DNA of 64,000 bases. Origin: Trichosporon coremiiforme (lineage: Eukaryota > Basidiomycota > Tremellomycetes > Trichosporonales > Trichosporonaceae). Under the pieces are notes generated by a model. That model worked only from the letters and a program-made list of their open reading frames with translations. It had not been told where the DNA came from and searched no databases. Each line of letters begins with the position of its first letter. The first letter of the stretch is position 1. Shown piece after piece: positions 25,461 to 36,733 of this stretch. Location of the stretch: assembly GCA_039545355.1 (NCBI GenBank), contig BCJJ01000004.1, positions 1,630,801 to 1,694,800 of the forward strand, given 5' to 3'. The position numbers were made by a program, and so were the translations under genes.

Positions 25461-27603
25461 ATGCTGGACCATATCTCGATCTCCCATCAGAGTGAGTAGC
25501 TTAGCGGCTGTGTTTGCCAAGCTAACCCCAGGCGGACTCATCCTCTGGTCGCGCTCCTTCACCCCGGCTTTCACCGACCTCGCAGCCAGCGTCAACTCGC
25601 CAGTCAACAGCCTCATCAAGGAGGCGCTGATTGAAGGCAAGGCGCGCGGCGAGGATGAGGTCTTCGAGCGGGATGGATACAGCGTCCGGTGGACCATGGA
25701 GAACGGACTCGGCCTTGTCTTTGTCGTAAGTCAGATGACCACACACACCTCGGAAAGCAGACTGCTGACATCATAGGTCGTCTTCCCTGCCCTCCTGCCG
25801 CTCACGTACATTCCCGCCATGCTGCAGCGCGTGAAGCAGCTCTTCCTTTCCCTGTTCGAGCCGTACCTCCAGTCGCTTGTCGATGTGCTCTCAAACCGCA
25901 GTGGCATCGTCGACCAGAGCCGCTCAGCACTGCGCACGCTCGGAGAGAAGATCGTCGAGGACCGCTGGGACAAGATCTTTGACCGGTGTCTGAAGAGCTT
26001 TGAGGGAAGCGGAGGCCGATCTCGTAGCCTTCCCCAGCGCCAGTTCCACCTGACTGCTGGACCTACGGATTCCAGTGAGCTTCAGATCTGTACATGGCAG
26101 CTGACGTCAGGCCCCGATGTCTCGGACGACAGCAGGACGGCTCCCTCTGCCGAGGAGATAGCGAAGAATGTGCAGGCGCTCAAGGGACGTATGAAAGGTC
26201 GTAAGGGCGGGCGTGGGCGCAACACTGCGACCCCGTCGCCCGTCCCGTCCCCGTCGCGCAAGGCGTCCGGTGCCACTGCGAAGCTCATGCGCAAATGGGG
26301 CGAGTCACAGGTGTCGTCCCAGGACATGGCGGCCCTCGACTACTCTGCTCCGGCACCAGAGACGGCGACCGTCGATGTCGACGCTCTCGTCTCGAACGAC
26401 GCCATGGGTACCCGTACCGCAACCGGCAACTACGAGGTTGCTGACTGGGACTACGGACGCACCGACGACCTGCCGACCGAGGAGGAGATTCTCGCCCGAC
26501 GCACGCAGAAGCTGAAGATCGATGACGACGAGGAAGAGGAGGAAGACAGTGGAACGTGGGCGAACATGTTCTCGCGTCTGTCGGGAAAGAAGGTCCTGAC
26601 GAAGGAGGATCTGCGCCCTGTGCTGGCGGACATGGAGAAGCACCTCATGTCCAAGAATGTGGCGAAGGATATTGCGGAGAAACTGTGCGACGCTGTCGGT
26701 TCCGCGATCGTCGGCAAGAAGCTCGGTGGCTTGACGAGTGTCAAGTCTGAGGTGCAGCGCGCGCTGTCGGACTCGATGACACGCATCCTGACGCCGAAGA
26801 CGTCGACGGATATTCTCGTCGACATCCAGCGTAAGCGCTCGCAGCCGTCGTCCATCGCCGACCCTAACTCGCCCCCCGACCCGTACGCCATCACGTTCGT
26901 CGGTGTCAACGGTGTCGGCAAGTCGACCAACCTGTCCAAGGTCTGCTTCTGGCTTCTCCAGAACAACATGCGCGTCCTCATCGCCGCGTGTGACACGTTC
27001 CGTTCCGGTGCTGTCGAGCAGCTCCGCGTGCACGTGCGCAACCTTGGTGCGCTCGGTGATGAGCTCGGCATGGGCACGGACGCCGCTGGTCAGCGTCGCA
27101 TCGAGCTCTACGAGCGTGGTTACGGTAAGGATGCTGCCGGTATCGCCAAGGACGCCATCGCTTATGGTAAGCTAGTCACCTACGGCCGCAGCTAACATCC
27201 AGCGAAGGAAAACAGGTTCGACGTCGTGCTGATCGACACTGCCGGACGAATGCAGGACAATGAGCCGCTGATGCGTGCGCTCGCGAAGCTCGTGACTGTG
27301 AACAACCCGGACAAGATCGTGTTCGTCGGCGAGGCGCTCGTCGGAAACGAGGCTGTCGACCAACTGACCAAGTTCGACCGTGCGCTCAAGGACTTCTCTT
27401 CCGCGAGCGGCTCGACGAAGCGCCGCGGCATCGACGGTATCCTTCTTACCAAGTTCGACACGATCGACGACAAGGTCGGCGCGGCGCTTAGTATGACGTA
27501 CGTCACGGGACAGCCAATTTTGTTCGTCGGATGCGGACAGACATACACCGACCTCAGGCACCTGCGCGTCAACCACATCGTGCAGGCGCTGCTGGCTAAT
27601 TAG
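25461..27603 (+). CDS. SRP101: Signal recognition particle receptor subunit alpha
   Basis: Docks ribosome-SRP complexes at the ER membrane through its GTPase. Exons: 25461..25491, 25532..25725, 25777..26074, 26111..27166, 27203..27603; 659 residues. The N-terminal longin-like domain ([12 protein letters not shown] to about residue 175) binds SRP receptor beta; a charged linker with a Lys/Arg patch ([13 protein letters not shown]) follows. The C-terminal NG domain has all GTPase motifs: [14 protein letters not shown] (G1), [11 protein letters not shown] (G2), DTAGRMQDN (G3), TKFDTIDDK (G4) and FVGCGQ (G5 region). The third intron (26075-26110) is 36 nt, a multiple of three, with no stop, so a retained form would keep the frame and add 12 residues. 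The fourth is also 36 nt but contains a stop. Confidence 0.95.
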
Positions 27604-27850
27604 TTCTTGGATCTCATATCTTGTACCAGTATATGCATTGGAATCTCTTGGTGCGGTTTTTCGATCGGGGCGTCGTGGGCGTCGCTCGGCACAGATTAAG
27701 ACGCAGAACAACCTCCACCAGCCTCCACCTCCACCCTACATCAATACCACAACTGTTTTCCACTAACCATCTTTCGACCACTAAAAACTCGTCTTCCCTG
27801 CCCCCCACCGAGCTCTCCTTCGTCCTCTGGACAGCCTGTACGCAAAAGAG
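27604..27850. other. Short intergenic stretch between the SRP receptor and tRNA-Gly
   Basis: 3' flank of the SRP receptor gene; nothing else seen. Confidence 0.5.
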
Positions 27851-27929
27851 TACAGCCAGGGGGAATCGAACCCCCACCGCATCCAATCGCTCGTGGCAAG
27901 GATGCATGATACCATTTCACCATAGCTGT
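27851..27929 (-). tRNA. tRNA-Gly(GCC) with an 8-nt intron
   Basis: Read on the minus strand the 79 nt fold as a full cloverleaf: acceptor ACAGCTA with TGGCTGT (7 bp, one G-U), D stem GTGA/TCAT, anticodon stem CATCC/GGATG, T stem GGGGG/CCCCC with loop TTCGATT, and discriminator A. The A box (TGGTGAAATGG) and B box (GGTTCGATTCC) are near-perfect RNA polymerase III promoter elements. The anticodon loop has 15 nt; removing 8 nt after position 37 (27886-27893) leaves a 7-nt loop with anticodon GCC (27897-27895). The first base pair is A-T, whereas most glycine tRNAs begin with G. Confidence 0.88.
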
Positions 27930-29388
27930 TACGTAAGCGTTGCTTGTTGATACGGCGGGCGTTGCGTCCGCTATATGTGTAGCATTGCTATCACGTGATG
28001 TTCAATCGGTCTCTTTTTCGCACTTCTCGGGGTTGCGCCGAGGCGACCGAGCTCCGGTCGGGGTATGGGGTTCGACCCACCGGGGATAATCTAGGTTCAC
28101 ATGGTCTGCTCGAACCTGCTTGGCCGGCGAGTTTGACGTATTTTCGAATCGCTCGATTCGGGCCGCTGCTTATTATACATCGCCCTGAACGGCGTCGACC
28201 GGCGTGAACCCGGCGAGTTTTGGTAGGCCATGGTAGGGCGCGCTAGTCGGCGCTGGTGTGCAGCCGTTGGGGCTTGAGGGATCAATCTGATCTGCAAATC
28301 TGGGCAAGCGGGGCGATGAGGGCGCTACAGGATATGGAAATCTGATATGAGAGCGGATGGTAGCCGTCCGCCACTGTGCAACCTACGCAGGCCACTGAAG
28401 GCCAGCGGAGTGTCATCCGCCGCCAATCCCTTGTTTTCCATGCTGCATGCCACGGTGACCGGCCTTGGCACGCATGCCTACTGGTCGTGACACCCTGGTG
28501 TCAAGGTGAGTCTGTCTGATAAGAAAGAAGCTAGGAGGGGTTTGGGAGGCACATGTGAGTCATCACTACCTGGAGAGACGCAGCACAGGTGGGCTTGGAC
28601 TGGGGCTGAGAGGCTTGCGGGGACTTGTGGGAACTGGTTGGTCAAGTGGCGGCGAGGCCTTGGGCACCAGACTGGGTGAGGATATTCAGGGCCCCCTCCC
28701 GGCGGTAGTAGCAACAATGCACCAATGAACTACGTCAGTGCGTCGGTGCGTCCAGTGCGTTCCTTGAGCCTGCACCCAGCCTCCGCGCGCGCACCGCACC
28801 CACCGCCCTGGCCCCCACCTGACCCAGTTGGCTGCGTGATGGCCGCCTGATGTCAGGATGTCAGGACACAGGGGACCGCTAGACCGCTCGCTGAGCTATG
28901 GCGTCCGCTCATGGCATCCACCGTCCTCACTACCAGACTCCTCCATCACAACTTTTCTGTTCCTCATCCATCTTCCCGACTTCGCTGCTTCCATCTGCTA
29001 TCCGTGAGTCCCGGTGCCGGTTACGTTCTCCCGAACAAGCACTGACCGCGATACAGTCCAGCGACAGCCTCACCCAAGACGTGCGTATCGAGTTCTGCAA
29101 CTGTTTCATCCGCCGATCTCATCACAACACAATCATCCCCAAGTGCCCACGTCCCAAGCCCCCAAGACGTCAAGTCTAAACGACGCCTCTCATTCCTCAC
29201 TCCCTTGAGCAAGCCCCCTCCACCCCTGCCAGATCCCTGTGTCCTCCTGTCTCTAAGAGTCCCCAAGTGTTAAAAGAAAATGTGGTCGCTGTCGTGGGCA
29301 TCTCTTCTTCCCTCCTCTTCTCATCTCCAGCGCGAGCGCTACCTTCCCCCTCCTTGAACTGCACCCCGCGTAGAGCTCTCCGGTCACA
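27930..29388 (+). other. 1.46-kb intergenic stretch and pyruvate kinase leader
   Basis: No gene seen from 27930 to 28890. A CACGTGA core lies near 27992, close to the tRNA. From about 28900 the + strand is C/T-rich and is probably the pyruvate kinase leader. It contains a good intron candidate (see the separate entry). Confidence 0.55.
29004..29056 (+). other. Probable 5'-UTR intron of the pyruvate kinase gene
   Basis: GTGAGT donor at 29004, CTGAC branch site at about 29042 and ATACAG acceptor ending at 29056, giving 53 nt. The spacing matches the coding introns of the window. It lies in the C/T-rich leader 330 bp before the ATG. Confidence 0.5.
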
Positions 29389-31461
29389 ATGGCCCTCACA
29401 CCTCACTCGCCCGGCTCCGCGTCCTCCTTCGTATACAACTCTACCGGCCAGAACCTTGCTCACCACCTTGACAGCCGTAACCCCATGTCTTCCTCGCAGA
29501 TCTCCTGGCTCGCGGGCCTTTCGACGAGCTTCGATGCTCCCACCGATGAGCAGAAGTACCTCCGCAAGGTGAGTCCTGACACGGCTGACGGTCCCCAGCG
29601 CGGGCTGGATGGCGATTGGAAAGCTTCGCGTGGTGCTGACTCCTGCGTTCTAGACGTCGATCATTGGTACCATCGGACCCAAGGTCAACAACGTCCCGAC
29701 CCTCGTCGCTCTTGCTGACGCTGGTATGAACATCGGTGCGTCTCGGAACACCCCGGCCTTCCGGTCTCCCCGGCCTTTGCAGCTTGTGCTGGGCGCGGCG
29801 CCGTGCGCGCAATTGGCGTCCGCGCCCGGAAAGGCGCCCGCCGCACGGCGCTCGCACGGGGGACGGGGCGTGTGTGCGGACAGAGCATGTGCTGACCACG
29901 GCCCTAGTCCGTATGAACTTCTCGCACGGCTCCTACGAGTACCACCAGTCCGTCATCGACAACACCCGCGAGGCCGACAAGCAGCTCGCCGAGCGTCCTC
30001 TCGCCATTGCCCTCGACACCAAGGGCCCCGAGATCCGTACCGGTCTCATGACCAACGACCAGGATGTGAGTGCGAGGTTGCCGGAGCTGCCGGCTCCGCG
30101 GCTATTGTCACGTCAGTGCGCTGACGCATTAAGGTCCCTATCCCGGCCGGACACGAGTTCTGGGTCACCACCGACCCGGCGTACAAGGAGAGCGGAACTG
30201 CCGACATGATCTACATGGACTACACCAACCTGCCCAAGGTCACTGCCCCTGGCAAGCTCATCTACGTCGATGACGGTATCCTCTCCCTGCAGGTCATCTC
30301 TATCGACGGTGACAAGCTTCGCGTCAAGTCGCTCAACGCGGGTACCCTCTCATCGCGCAAGGGTGTTAACCTCCCCAAGACCCCCGTCGACCTCCCCGCC
30401 CTCTCGGAGAAGGACAAGGCTGACCTCGCCTTCGGTGTCAAGAACGGCATCGACATGATCTTCGCCTCGTTCATCCGTCGCGCCGACGACGTTCGTGAGA
30501 TCCGCAAGGTTCTCGGTCAGCTCGGTGCCAGCATTAAGGTCATCGTCAAGATCGAGAACGAGCAGGGTGTCACCAACTTCGACGAGATTCTCGCCGAGGC
30601 TGACGGTGTCATGGTTGCCCGTGGTGACCTCGGTATCGAGATTCCCGCCTCGCAGGTCTTCCTCGCCCAGAAGATGATGATCGCTAAGTGCAACGTTGCT
30701 GGCAAGCCCGTCATCTGTGCTACTCAGATGCTCGAGTCCATGACCGTGAGTTGAACATGATCGTTATAACTGACGTCAGGTCAACCCCCGTCCCACTCGT
30801 GCCGAGGTCTCTGACGTCGCCAACGCTGTCCTTGACGGTGCTGACTGTGTCATGCTTTCCGGTGAGACTGCCAAGGGCAAGTACCCCATTGAGGCCGTCA
30901 AGATGATGGCTGAGACCGCCTACCTCGCCGAGTCTGCTATCTCGTATAACGGTCTCTTCGACCAGCTCCGCCAGCTCACTCCCCGCCCGACCGAGACCGC
31001 TGAGACCCTCGCTCTCTCTGCCGTCGCTGCCTCGATCGAGCAGGACGCCGGTGCCATCATCGTCCTTTCGACCTCTGGTGTCTCGGCCCGCCTCATCTCC
31101 AAGTACCGCCCCAAGTGCCCCATCATCTGTGTTACCCGCAACGCCGCTACCGCCCGCCAGATGCACCTTTCGCGCGGTGTCTACCCCGTCTTCTACCCCG
31201 AGCCCCGCGGTGTTCCCGCCGAGAAGTGGCAGATCGACGTCGACAACCGTATCCGTTACGGCCTCAAGGTCGCTCTCCACCTCAACATTATCCGCCCCGA
31301 GGCTACCGTCATGGCCGTCCAGGGATGGAAGGGAGGACTCGGTCACGTAAGTTGCATTGTCGGAACTGTCAGCTGACTCACAGACCAACACCCTCCGCAT
31401 CCTCTCTGTCCCTACCGACCCCTCGGACCTGGAGATCGCTTTCATTGACCGTGACGAGTAA
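29389..31461 (+). CDS. PYK1: Pyruvate kinase
   Basis: Last step of glycolysis: PEP + ADP to pyruvate + ATP. Exons: 29389..29568, 29654..29735, 29908..30065, 30134..30745, 30780..31346, 31384..31461; 558 residues, about 40-50 longer than most fungal enzymes because of an N-terminal extension ([19 protein letters not shown]). Signature segments: [96 protein letters not shown] and [12 protein letters not shown]. The substrate/metal residues (R, N, D, K, E, D) are present in these motifs. The C domain ends in a normal regulatory region. Codon usage is extremely C-ending, as expected of a highly expressed gene. Intron 4 is 34 nt. Confidence 0.96.
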
Positions 31462-32298
31462 GAGCGAGAGCGGGATGAGAGCGAGCCGTGAACAATGTGG
31501 TAACCCTGCAGGTCCATCCACTATTATGCTTAGAGATCTGACAGCTATCTGTAAGAGCAGCAAGAGCAAGAGAAGGCGTGCTGTAGCTGGCCGAATAGTA
31601 ATAACAAGACAACCAAAAGTCGACATATACCTGAAGATAAATGAAGATGTACTGCGTGGTCTGCCCGCCAAAGGCAGGCCATAGGCAAATAGAGCGTCAC
31701 GAGCGGCACCTCGCGCGAGAGCTCGGCGTGCAAGGAGCAGAGTAGCATACGGAGCAAAGTCACAGCTGCAGAGAAGCAAGCGGCACACAAGCCGGGATAT
31801 CGGTGCGCACCGAAGGTTGGCGGGCAAAACGCCGGGAAGTCTGGAGGCTGATAACGCCCGACTTCTTCCTTGTCAGATAAACTGGTGGGCAACGAGCTCG
31901 GCGGTCGGCACAAGAATCGCGAGCGAGTCGCATTCGGCAGCGCACGCCTCGGCCGCTTGCTAGGGTTCGGGCAGAATCGAGGAATGGGCACAATATGCAG
32001 TGGGTGGTGAGGAATCCGCTCTGGCTGCGCGAAATCGGCGACCCATCCTTGGTGGAGAACTCAGGAACCACTGCCCGCGGGGTCGGGGGCAGAGAATTCG
32101 GGGAAAGCGCCGTTTCACCGAGTTGCCACCGCTACCTGCCTTGCCGTGGCCTGCCGGTCGCTCGGGGCGAGTTCCGAGTCTAGAGCTTAAGGACGATGGC
32201 CATATCCGAGTACGTGTATCTCCAGCACTTGGGTCCTGCTTATAATAACGCTTGCACCGCCGTCACGAGCCCCCCACAACACGAACGTTACAGACACT
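31462..32298 (+). other. Intergenic, pyruvate kinase to PhyH-like gene
   Basis: No gene seen. A TATAAT-like element (about 32239-32246) lies 55 bp before the downstream ATG. An in-frame alternative ATG for the next gene occurs at 32196. Confidence 0.5.
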
Positions 32299-33417
32299 AT
32301 GCCGTTTACGAAGGAGCAGCTCGACGACATTGTTCAGAAGGTGAGTGCCTCCACCTCCACTCTCACTTTCGTGTCTTCCCCACCCACCCTTGCCTTCTTC
32401 CATACGCTCTCTAGAAGAGGACCGAGCTGATGCCCAGTACCACGATGACGGCTATGTGATTGTGGACGACCTGATCCCCACCGACCTCTACGAGCCGCTG
32501 TGCGAGGCCGCGGACCGCGTGACTGAGAAGGGCCGCCAGGGAGAGTGGGACAACGTCCGTATCGTCGGCAAGCAGTTCCCGCCCTGGTCCGCCGAGGACA
32601 GGAAGCAGGGCACCTGGGGCGTGCAGAACATCATGCACTCGGACCTCAACGAGCCCATCTTCGCGGAGTGGTACGGCAGCGACGACATGCTCGATGTCTC
32701 GGCGGCGCTGATGGGTGTCGGAAGGGAGGCTATGCAGTTTGGTGAGTCTTTCTTCCGCCGACACGCCGCCCGTGTGAGCCTCTGGCTCCTCGGAGTCCTT
32801 CTCTTCTCATCCTGTGAGAGAGGGGCAGGAAGAGAACAGGGCTCGTTCTCTCTCGCCGTTCGCTGCTGACGCCCGCAGAGCTCTTCAACCTCCTCGTCAA
32901 CCCGACTGAGCGCGACTACGCCCTCTCTTGGCACCGCGACGACGTGAAGGCGACGGCCACGCCCGAGGAGGAGCGCGAGGCTCTCGCGATCAAGCACCAT
33001 AGCATCCAGTGGAACGCAGCGCTGTACGACGACGCCTGTCTCTCCGCCATTCCCCGTTCCCACAACCGCATCCGCACGCCCGAGGAGCGCGATGCCAACC
33101 TGAACGGCGGCCCCATGCCCGGCGCGCAGGTGCTGAACCTGAAGAAGGGTCAGACCGTCTTCTACAACAACAACATCATGCACGTCGGCAAGTACAACCT
33201 CGCCGTGAAGCGGAGGACGCTGCATGGCTGTTACGGCTCGCCCCCGGAGGGCGACGCGAGCCGCGCCAGGAACCTGCTCCAGCACGGACTCGAGTACACT
33301 ACCGACCCCAAGTTCCGCGCCACGGTGCCCGAGACGCTGTGGCCGATGCTCGACAAGCTCAACTCATTCCAGGAGGCCGAGAAGGGCAAGCCGATCCAGT
33401 ACTCTCAGGACCTTTGA
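32299..33417 (+). CDS. Phytanoyl-CoA dioxygenase family protein
   Basis: Fe(II)/2-oxoglutarate-dependent oxygenase of the PhyH family; substrate unknown. Exons as modelled: 32299..32340, 32420..32741, 32879..33417; 300 residues. The facial triad is visible: H-x-D in LSWHRDDVK and the distal His in NNNIMHVGKYNLAVKRR, with the Arg that would bind 2-oxoglutarate. Other conserved pieces are YHDDGYVIVDDLIP near the N-terminus and SIQWNAALYDDACLSAIPRSH. The first junction is unusual: from the ATG at 32299 the frame requires a GAAGAG acceptor (32419), two AGs beyond the normal-looking CTCTAG (32414). With the ATG at 32196 the normal acceptor keeps the frame, but the N-terminus is then less protein-like. 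There is no obvious peroxisomal C-terminal signal (ends SQDL). Confidence 0.85.
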
Positions 33418-35153
33418 GATAGTCTAAGTGTGATCATGCGGCAGGGGGGTCAGAAGGAGATGTATCCGTGTATTCCTACGAGGTGCAGGGGTGGTGTCGG
33501 GCAAGCATTGCAGCTTTCGAGATCGACTTCTACGTGCGCCTACTGTATGGCTATAGAGACTGACCGCCAGACGCTTTTGCTGCAAGAGTCTGTCGATGGG
33601 GAAGCCTAGAGGTCAGTGGAAGTGTCAGTGGGCTCAGCTTCATCAGGCTGACGTACTGCCGTTCTCGCAATAGGGGCCATAGAGTCGCATGCTGCTGGAA
33701 CCTCTCCCACGCTATTAGGCAAGTCTCATTGTGTTTACGGTGAGTGAGTTGGGGAGGGACGACAAGACAATCCGCATCCTTTCGCGTGGCAGACCGCACA
33801 GAGCCACCGCAGCACGGTTTCGAGGCTCCGATCGCTCAGCATGCAGCGAGGTGACTCACCTCGAATCGACCCATGGGCCGCGGGCGGACTCTGGTGCCGC
33901 GTGCCAGTTTGTGATGGCTACGCCGCAACTCTGGAACTGGTCACTGACAGTAGCATGGTGGATAGTGCACAGACGGGGCGACTGCACAGCTGTGCAACTG
34001 TGGCAGAGGTGGCGCAGCTGGGACAGACAGCCACTGGTGTGATCTCGCAGTGATCGCAGTCCTATCGGCTGCGGTAATGGCCTGCGAGTCTTGCTCCCGG
34101 TATGCAGGTGCTTCATGAGTGCTCTCAGGAGCACTGAGAGGCTGTGAACGTGCGCACCATATCAGTGTGCGGTGCATGATATGCCTGCGGTGTTGAGATT
34201 GTCTGCGGTGCAAGGCTCCGGTACATGTTGCATGTGTGACTGTTGCGGATCTATGTGCCCCCGCGCCTTGAATTTTCTGGAACATGAAGCGGGGCATGAG
34301 CGTGGATTGCTGAATGGCGCTGATACCTTCAGTAGCGGCTGAGGAGCCTTCGAGCGCAACGATGCAACGAAGGCGAGGAAGAATGGTAGCACTCCGACGG
34401 CAGCGCTGCCAACGACTCGCCCCGTGGTGTCAAACTAGGTTTAACAGGTGCCCAGGGTACCCCGGGAGATGCGCCTTGCGCCTCAGCCTAGCCGAGGTGA
34501 TTAGCGCACCAGACTGCCGCAAATCATTGTGAAACTGGGCACGTGTCGGTCAACTGGGGTGGCCATTGCGCAGCTCATCACCAGCTAGCGGAGAGTGGTC
34601 GCCTGCGAGCTGCGGCAAGCGCCACAGGCGCGGACCTCAACCCGCGACAGACTGGCAGCTAGCGACAGCCACCCTGCACTGGTAGCCTTTGACATGAATA
34701 CGACCGTAGCCCGCAGCTGAGGGCACTCGCACTGGCCTGACTCGCTCTGGCACACTCGGCACAGGAGAGCGCACCGCACGTCACTGTCACAGCTGATCCT
34801 TCGAGGGCCATCTTGCTCTCCCTTGACTCCAGACTGGCTGCGTGAGTGTGAGCACCTTGACAACGCTACGCGGTCCCAGACAATCTGACAAGCACTGCGC
34901 CCTCACCTCTTCGCGTGCACTCGCAGTCAGCGGTGCAGCTGTGCAGCTGCGCTGTCTACTTCGTGAAGAGATATAAACTATCTCTCCCCCGACAACTTCC
35001 TTCTCTCTAATCCATCACGCACTTCCTTCTCTCTCCACGCACTCCCCACTCTCTGCCACTTCTCTGTTCAAACTTCTTGCAACAACCACAGCCCACACAG
35101 CAACACAACCCACGCCGTAGTTGGACCTACACCACACTCTCTACTTCCTCAAG
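33418..35153 (+). other. 1.7-kb intergenic stretch and leader of the secreted protein gene
   Basis: No gene seen. The last 180 bases hold a TATA box and a C/T-rich leader for the next gene. Confidence 0.6.
34972..34977 (+). promoter_or_regulatory. TATA box of the secreted protein gene
   Basis: TATAAA 177 bp before the ATG at 35154, followed by a C/T-rich tract (34980-35060) typical of start-site regions. Most other genes here lack a clear TATA, so this promoter may be regulated. Confidence 0.6.
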
Positions 35154-36335
35154 ATGCGCTTCAGCCTCTCGATCCTCCTCGCCCTCACTGCCGTCGCGGC
35201 CGCCCCCGCCGCTCCTCCAAACGAGCGTGGTCTTCTCGACGGTCAGCTCGGCGGCAGCTGCGACTCCGAGAAGTTCGACTCTGACAAGCGCGGCCTCCTC
35301 GACGGCCATTCGGGCGGCGGCTCTGGCTCCGACGTTCCCGCCAACGGCGCCTCGCTCCCCACCGGCATTCCCTCTGGAGCGCCCTCTGCCGCCTCCGGCC
35401 TTCCCACCGGTGCCGCTGGCTCCACTCCCTCTGGCGCTTCCTCGGGCGCTCCCTCTGGCGTCCCCTACGGCGCTGCGTCTGGTGACCCCTTCAGTGCCGC
35501 TTCTGGTGGCGCCTCGGCCATTCCCTCCGGCCTCTCTCCGGCCGACTGCAACCTCGCCCAGAACTCCACCGTCGCTAACGGCACGGCCCCCGCGGACAAC
35601 GCCACGCTCGCCGCGCGCCCTCTCAACTCCACCCTTCCCGAGACTTCCGAGCACCACTACGGTGGCGAGGGCGGCGGTGGTGGTGGTGGCGGCGGAGGCG
35701 ACTCGGCCGGTTCGGGGGGCCAGGGTGGGGCTAGCGGCCCGCCTGGGGCCCACGGCGGGTCTGGCATGAGCGGCGCTGGCTCTGACGGTTCTGGCGGCTC
35801 TGGCGGCGCTGGTGGCCAACCCTCTGACGACCAGGACGAGGAGGACGAGGAGGAGGACTGCGAGGGGGACTGTGCAGGGGAGGGCGACGACTCTGGAGAC
35901 AAGTCCGGCTCTGAGTCTGGTGACGACTCTGACACCGAGTCCGACACTAAGGACGAGGAGTCTGGCGACGAGGAGTCAGATGGCGACGCCGAGGGCGGCA
36001 GGAAGGTCGTTTCTGGCGGTGCCTCTGCCGGCGCCTCTGCTGATGCCTCTGCTGCTGTTTCCGGTTCGGCTTCGCCCTCTGCCGCCTCTGGCTCCCCTGG
36101 CGCCTCTGCTTCCGCTGGTGGCGAGTACGCCGCTTCTGGTGCTGCTTCTGCCCCCTCTGGCGCTGCTCCCACCGGCTCTGCCCCCTCAGCGGGTGGCGAC
36201 TATGCCGCCTCTCCCGCCGCTGCTTCTGGCGCTGCGGCCGCTGACGCTGGTGGCGAGTACGCTGCCTCCGACGCTGAAGCTTCTGGCGCCGCCTCTGGCC
36301 AGCCTGCCGCTCCCTCCGCCTCTGGCACCTGGTGA
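35154..36335 (+). CDS. Secreted Ser/Gly/Ala-rich acidic protein
   Basis: A single exon of 393 residues. The ATG at 35154 gives a clear signal peptide (MRFSLSILLALTAVAAAPA); an upstream in-frame ATG at 35121 would bury it. After cleavage come two copies of a short motif, ERGLLDGQLGG and KRGLLDGHSGG, the second preceded by a Lys-Arg site suitable for a Kex2-type protease. The rest is low complexity: Pro/Ser/Ala segments, three N-x-S/T glycosylation sites near 35560-35630, a run of glycines (35669-35698), a Glu/Asp-rich middle (DDQDEEDEEEDCEGDC), and a C-terminal part with three GG(E/D)YAAS repeats. There is no GPI signal. A cell-wall, capsule or matrix protein is possible, but no family was recognised. 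Confidence 0.8.
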   Translation: MRFSLSILLALTAVAAAPAAPPNERGLLDGQLGGSCDSEKFDSDKRGLLDGHSGGGSGSDVPANGASLPTGIPSGAPSAASGLPTGAAGSTPSGASSGAPSGVPYGAASGDPFSAASGGASAIPSGLSPADCNLAQNSTVANGTAPADNATLAARPLNSTLPETSEHHYGGEGGGGGGGGGGDSAGSGGQGGASGPPGAHGGSGMSGAGSDGSGGSGGAGGQPSDDQDEEDEEEDCEGDCAGEGDDSGDKSGSESGDDSDTESDTKDEESGDEESDGDAEGGRKVVSGGASAGASADASAAVSGSASPSAASGSPGASASAGGEYAASGAASAPSGAAPTGSAPSAGGDYAASPAAASGAAAADAGGEYAASDAEASGAASGQPAAPSASGTW

Positions 36336-36733
36336 TTCTTAATGAGTTTCAACCTCCGACTTTATATAATTCCGTAGCTTTGGCTCTGGTAGCCAGTATG
36401 CATTCGTAGTCTTTCCTTACACTCTGCACTAATCGTCAGTGGTACCAGAGGGCAAGCGATCACAGGTTCAGTTCCAGTGAAGCACAGCCTACCGAGTGCT
36501 GGGAAGCGCGAGCCAGCACCACGACAGCGCCGCGGCACATGCCACATCGCAAAACACAGTGAAATCGCATCATAGTCGTACAGCCCCAGTGATCCTACAA
36601 GTCGCGTGTCCTGTGAGACGTCCGGGCAAATTAAACAGCAAGTGGAAGGCAAACGGTGGGCGTTGCGGTGCGGATGAGTAGCGGTAAAGCGGGTAAAATG
36701 AGTTTAGTCTATCGATCTCCGAGTAAACAACGC
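36336..36733. other. Intergenic, convergent 3' ends
   Basis: 3' flanks of the secreted protein and SNF7 genes; nothing else seen. Confidence 0.6.

Noticed and set aside
28021..28140. tRNA-like B-box sequences (GGGTTCGACCC near 28066; reverse copy near 28112)
   Set aside because: No A box at suitable distance and no cloverleaf could be folded around either.
30720..31517. A 265-codon frame antisense to pyruvate kinase
   Set aside because: Shadow of a highly biased gene; no independent support.
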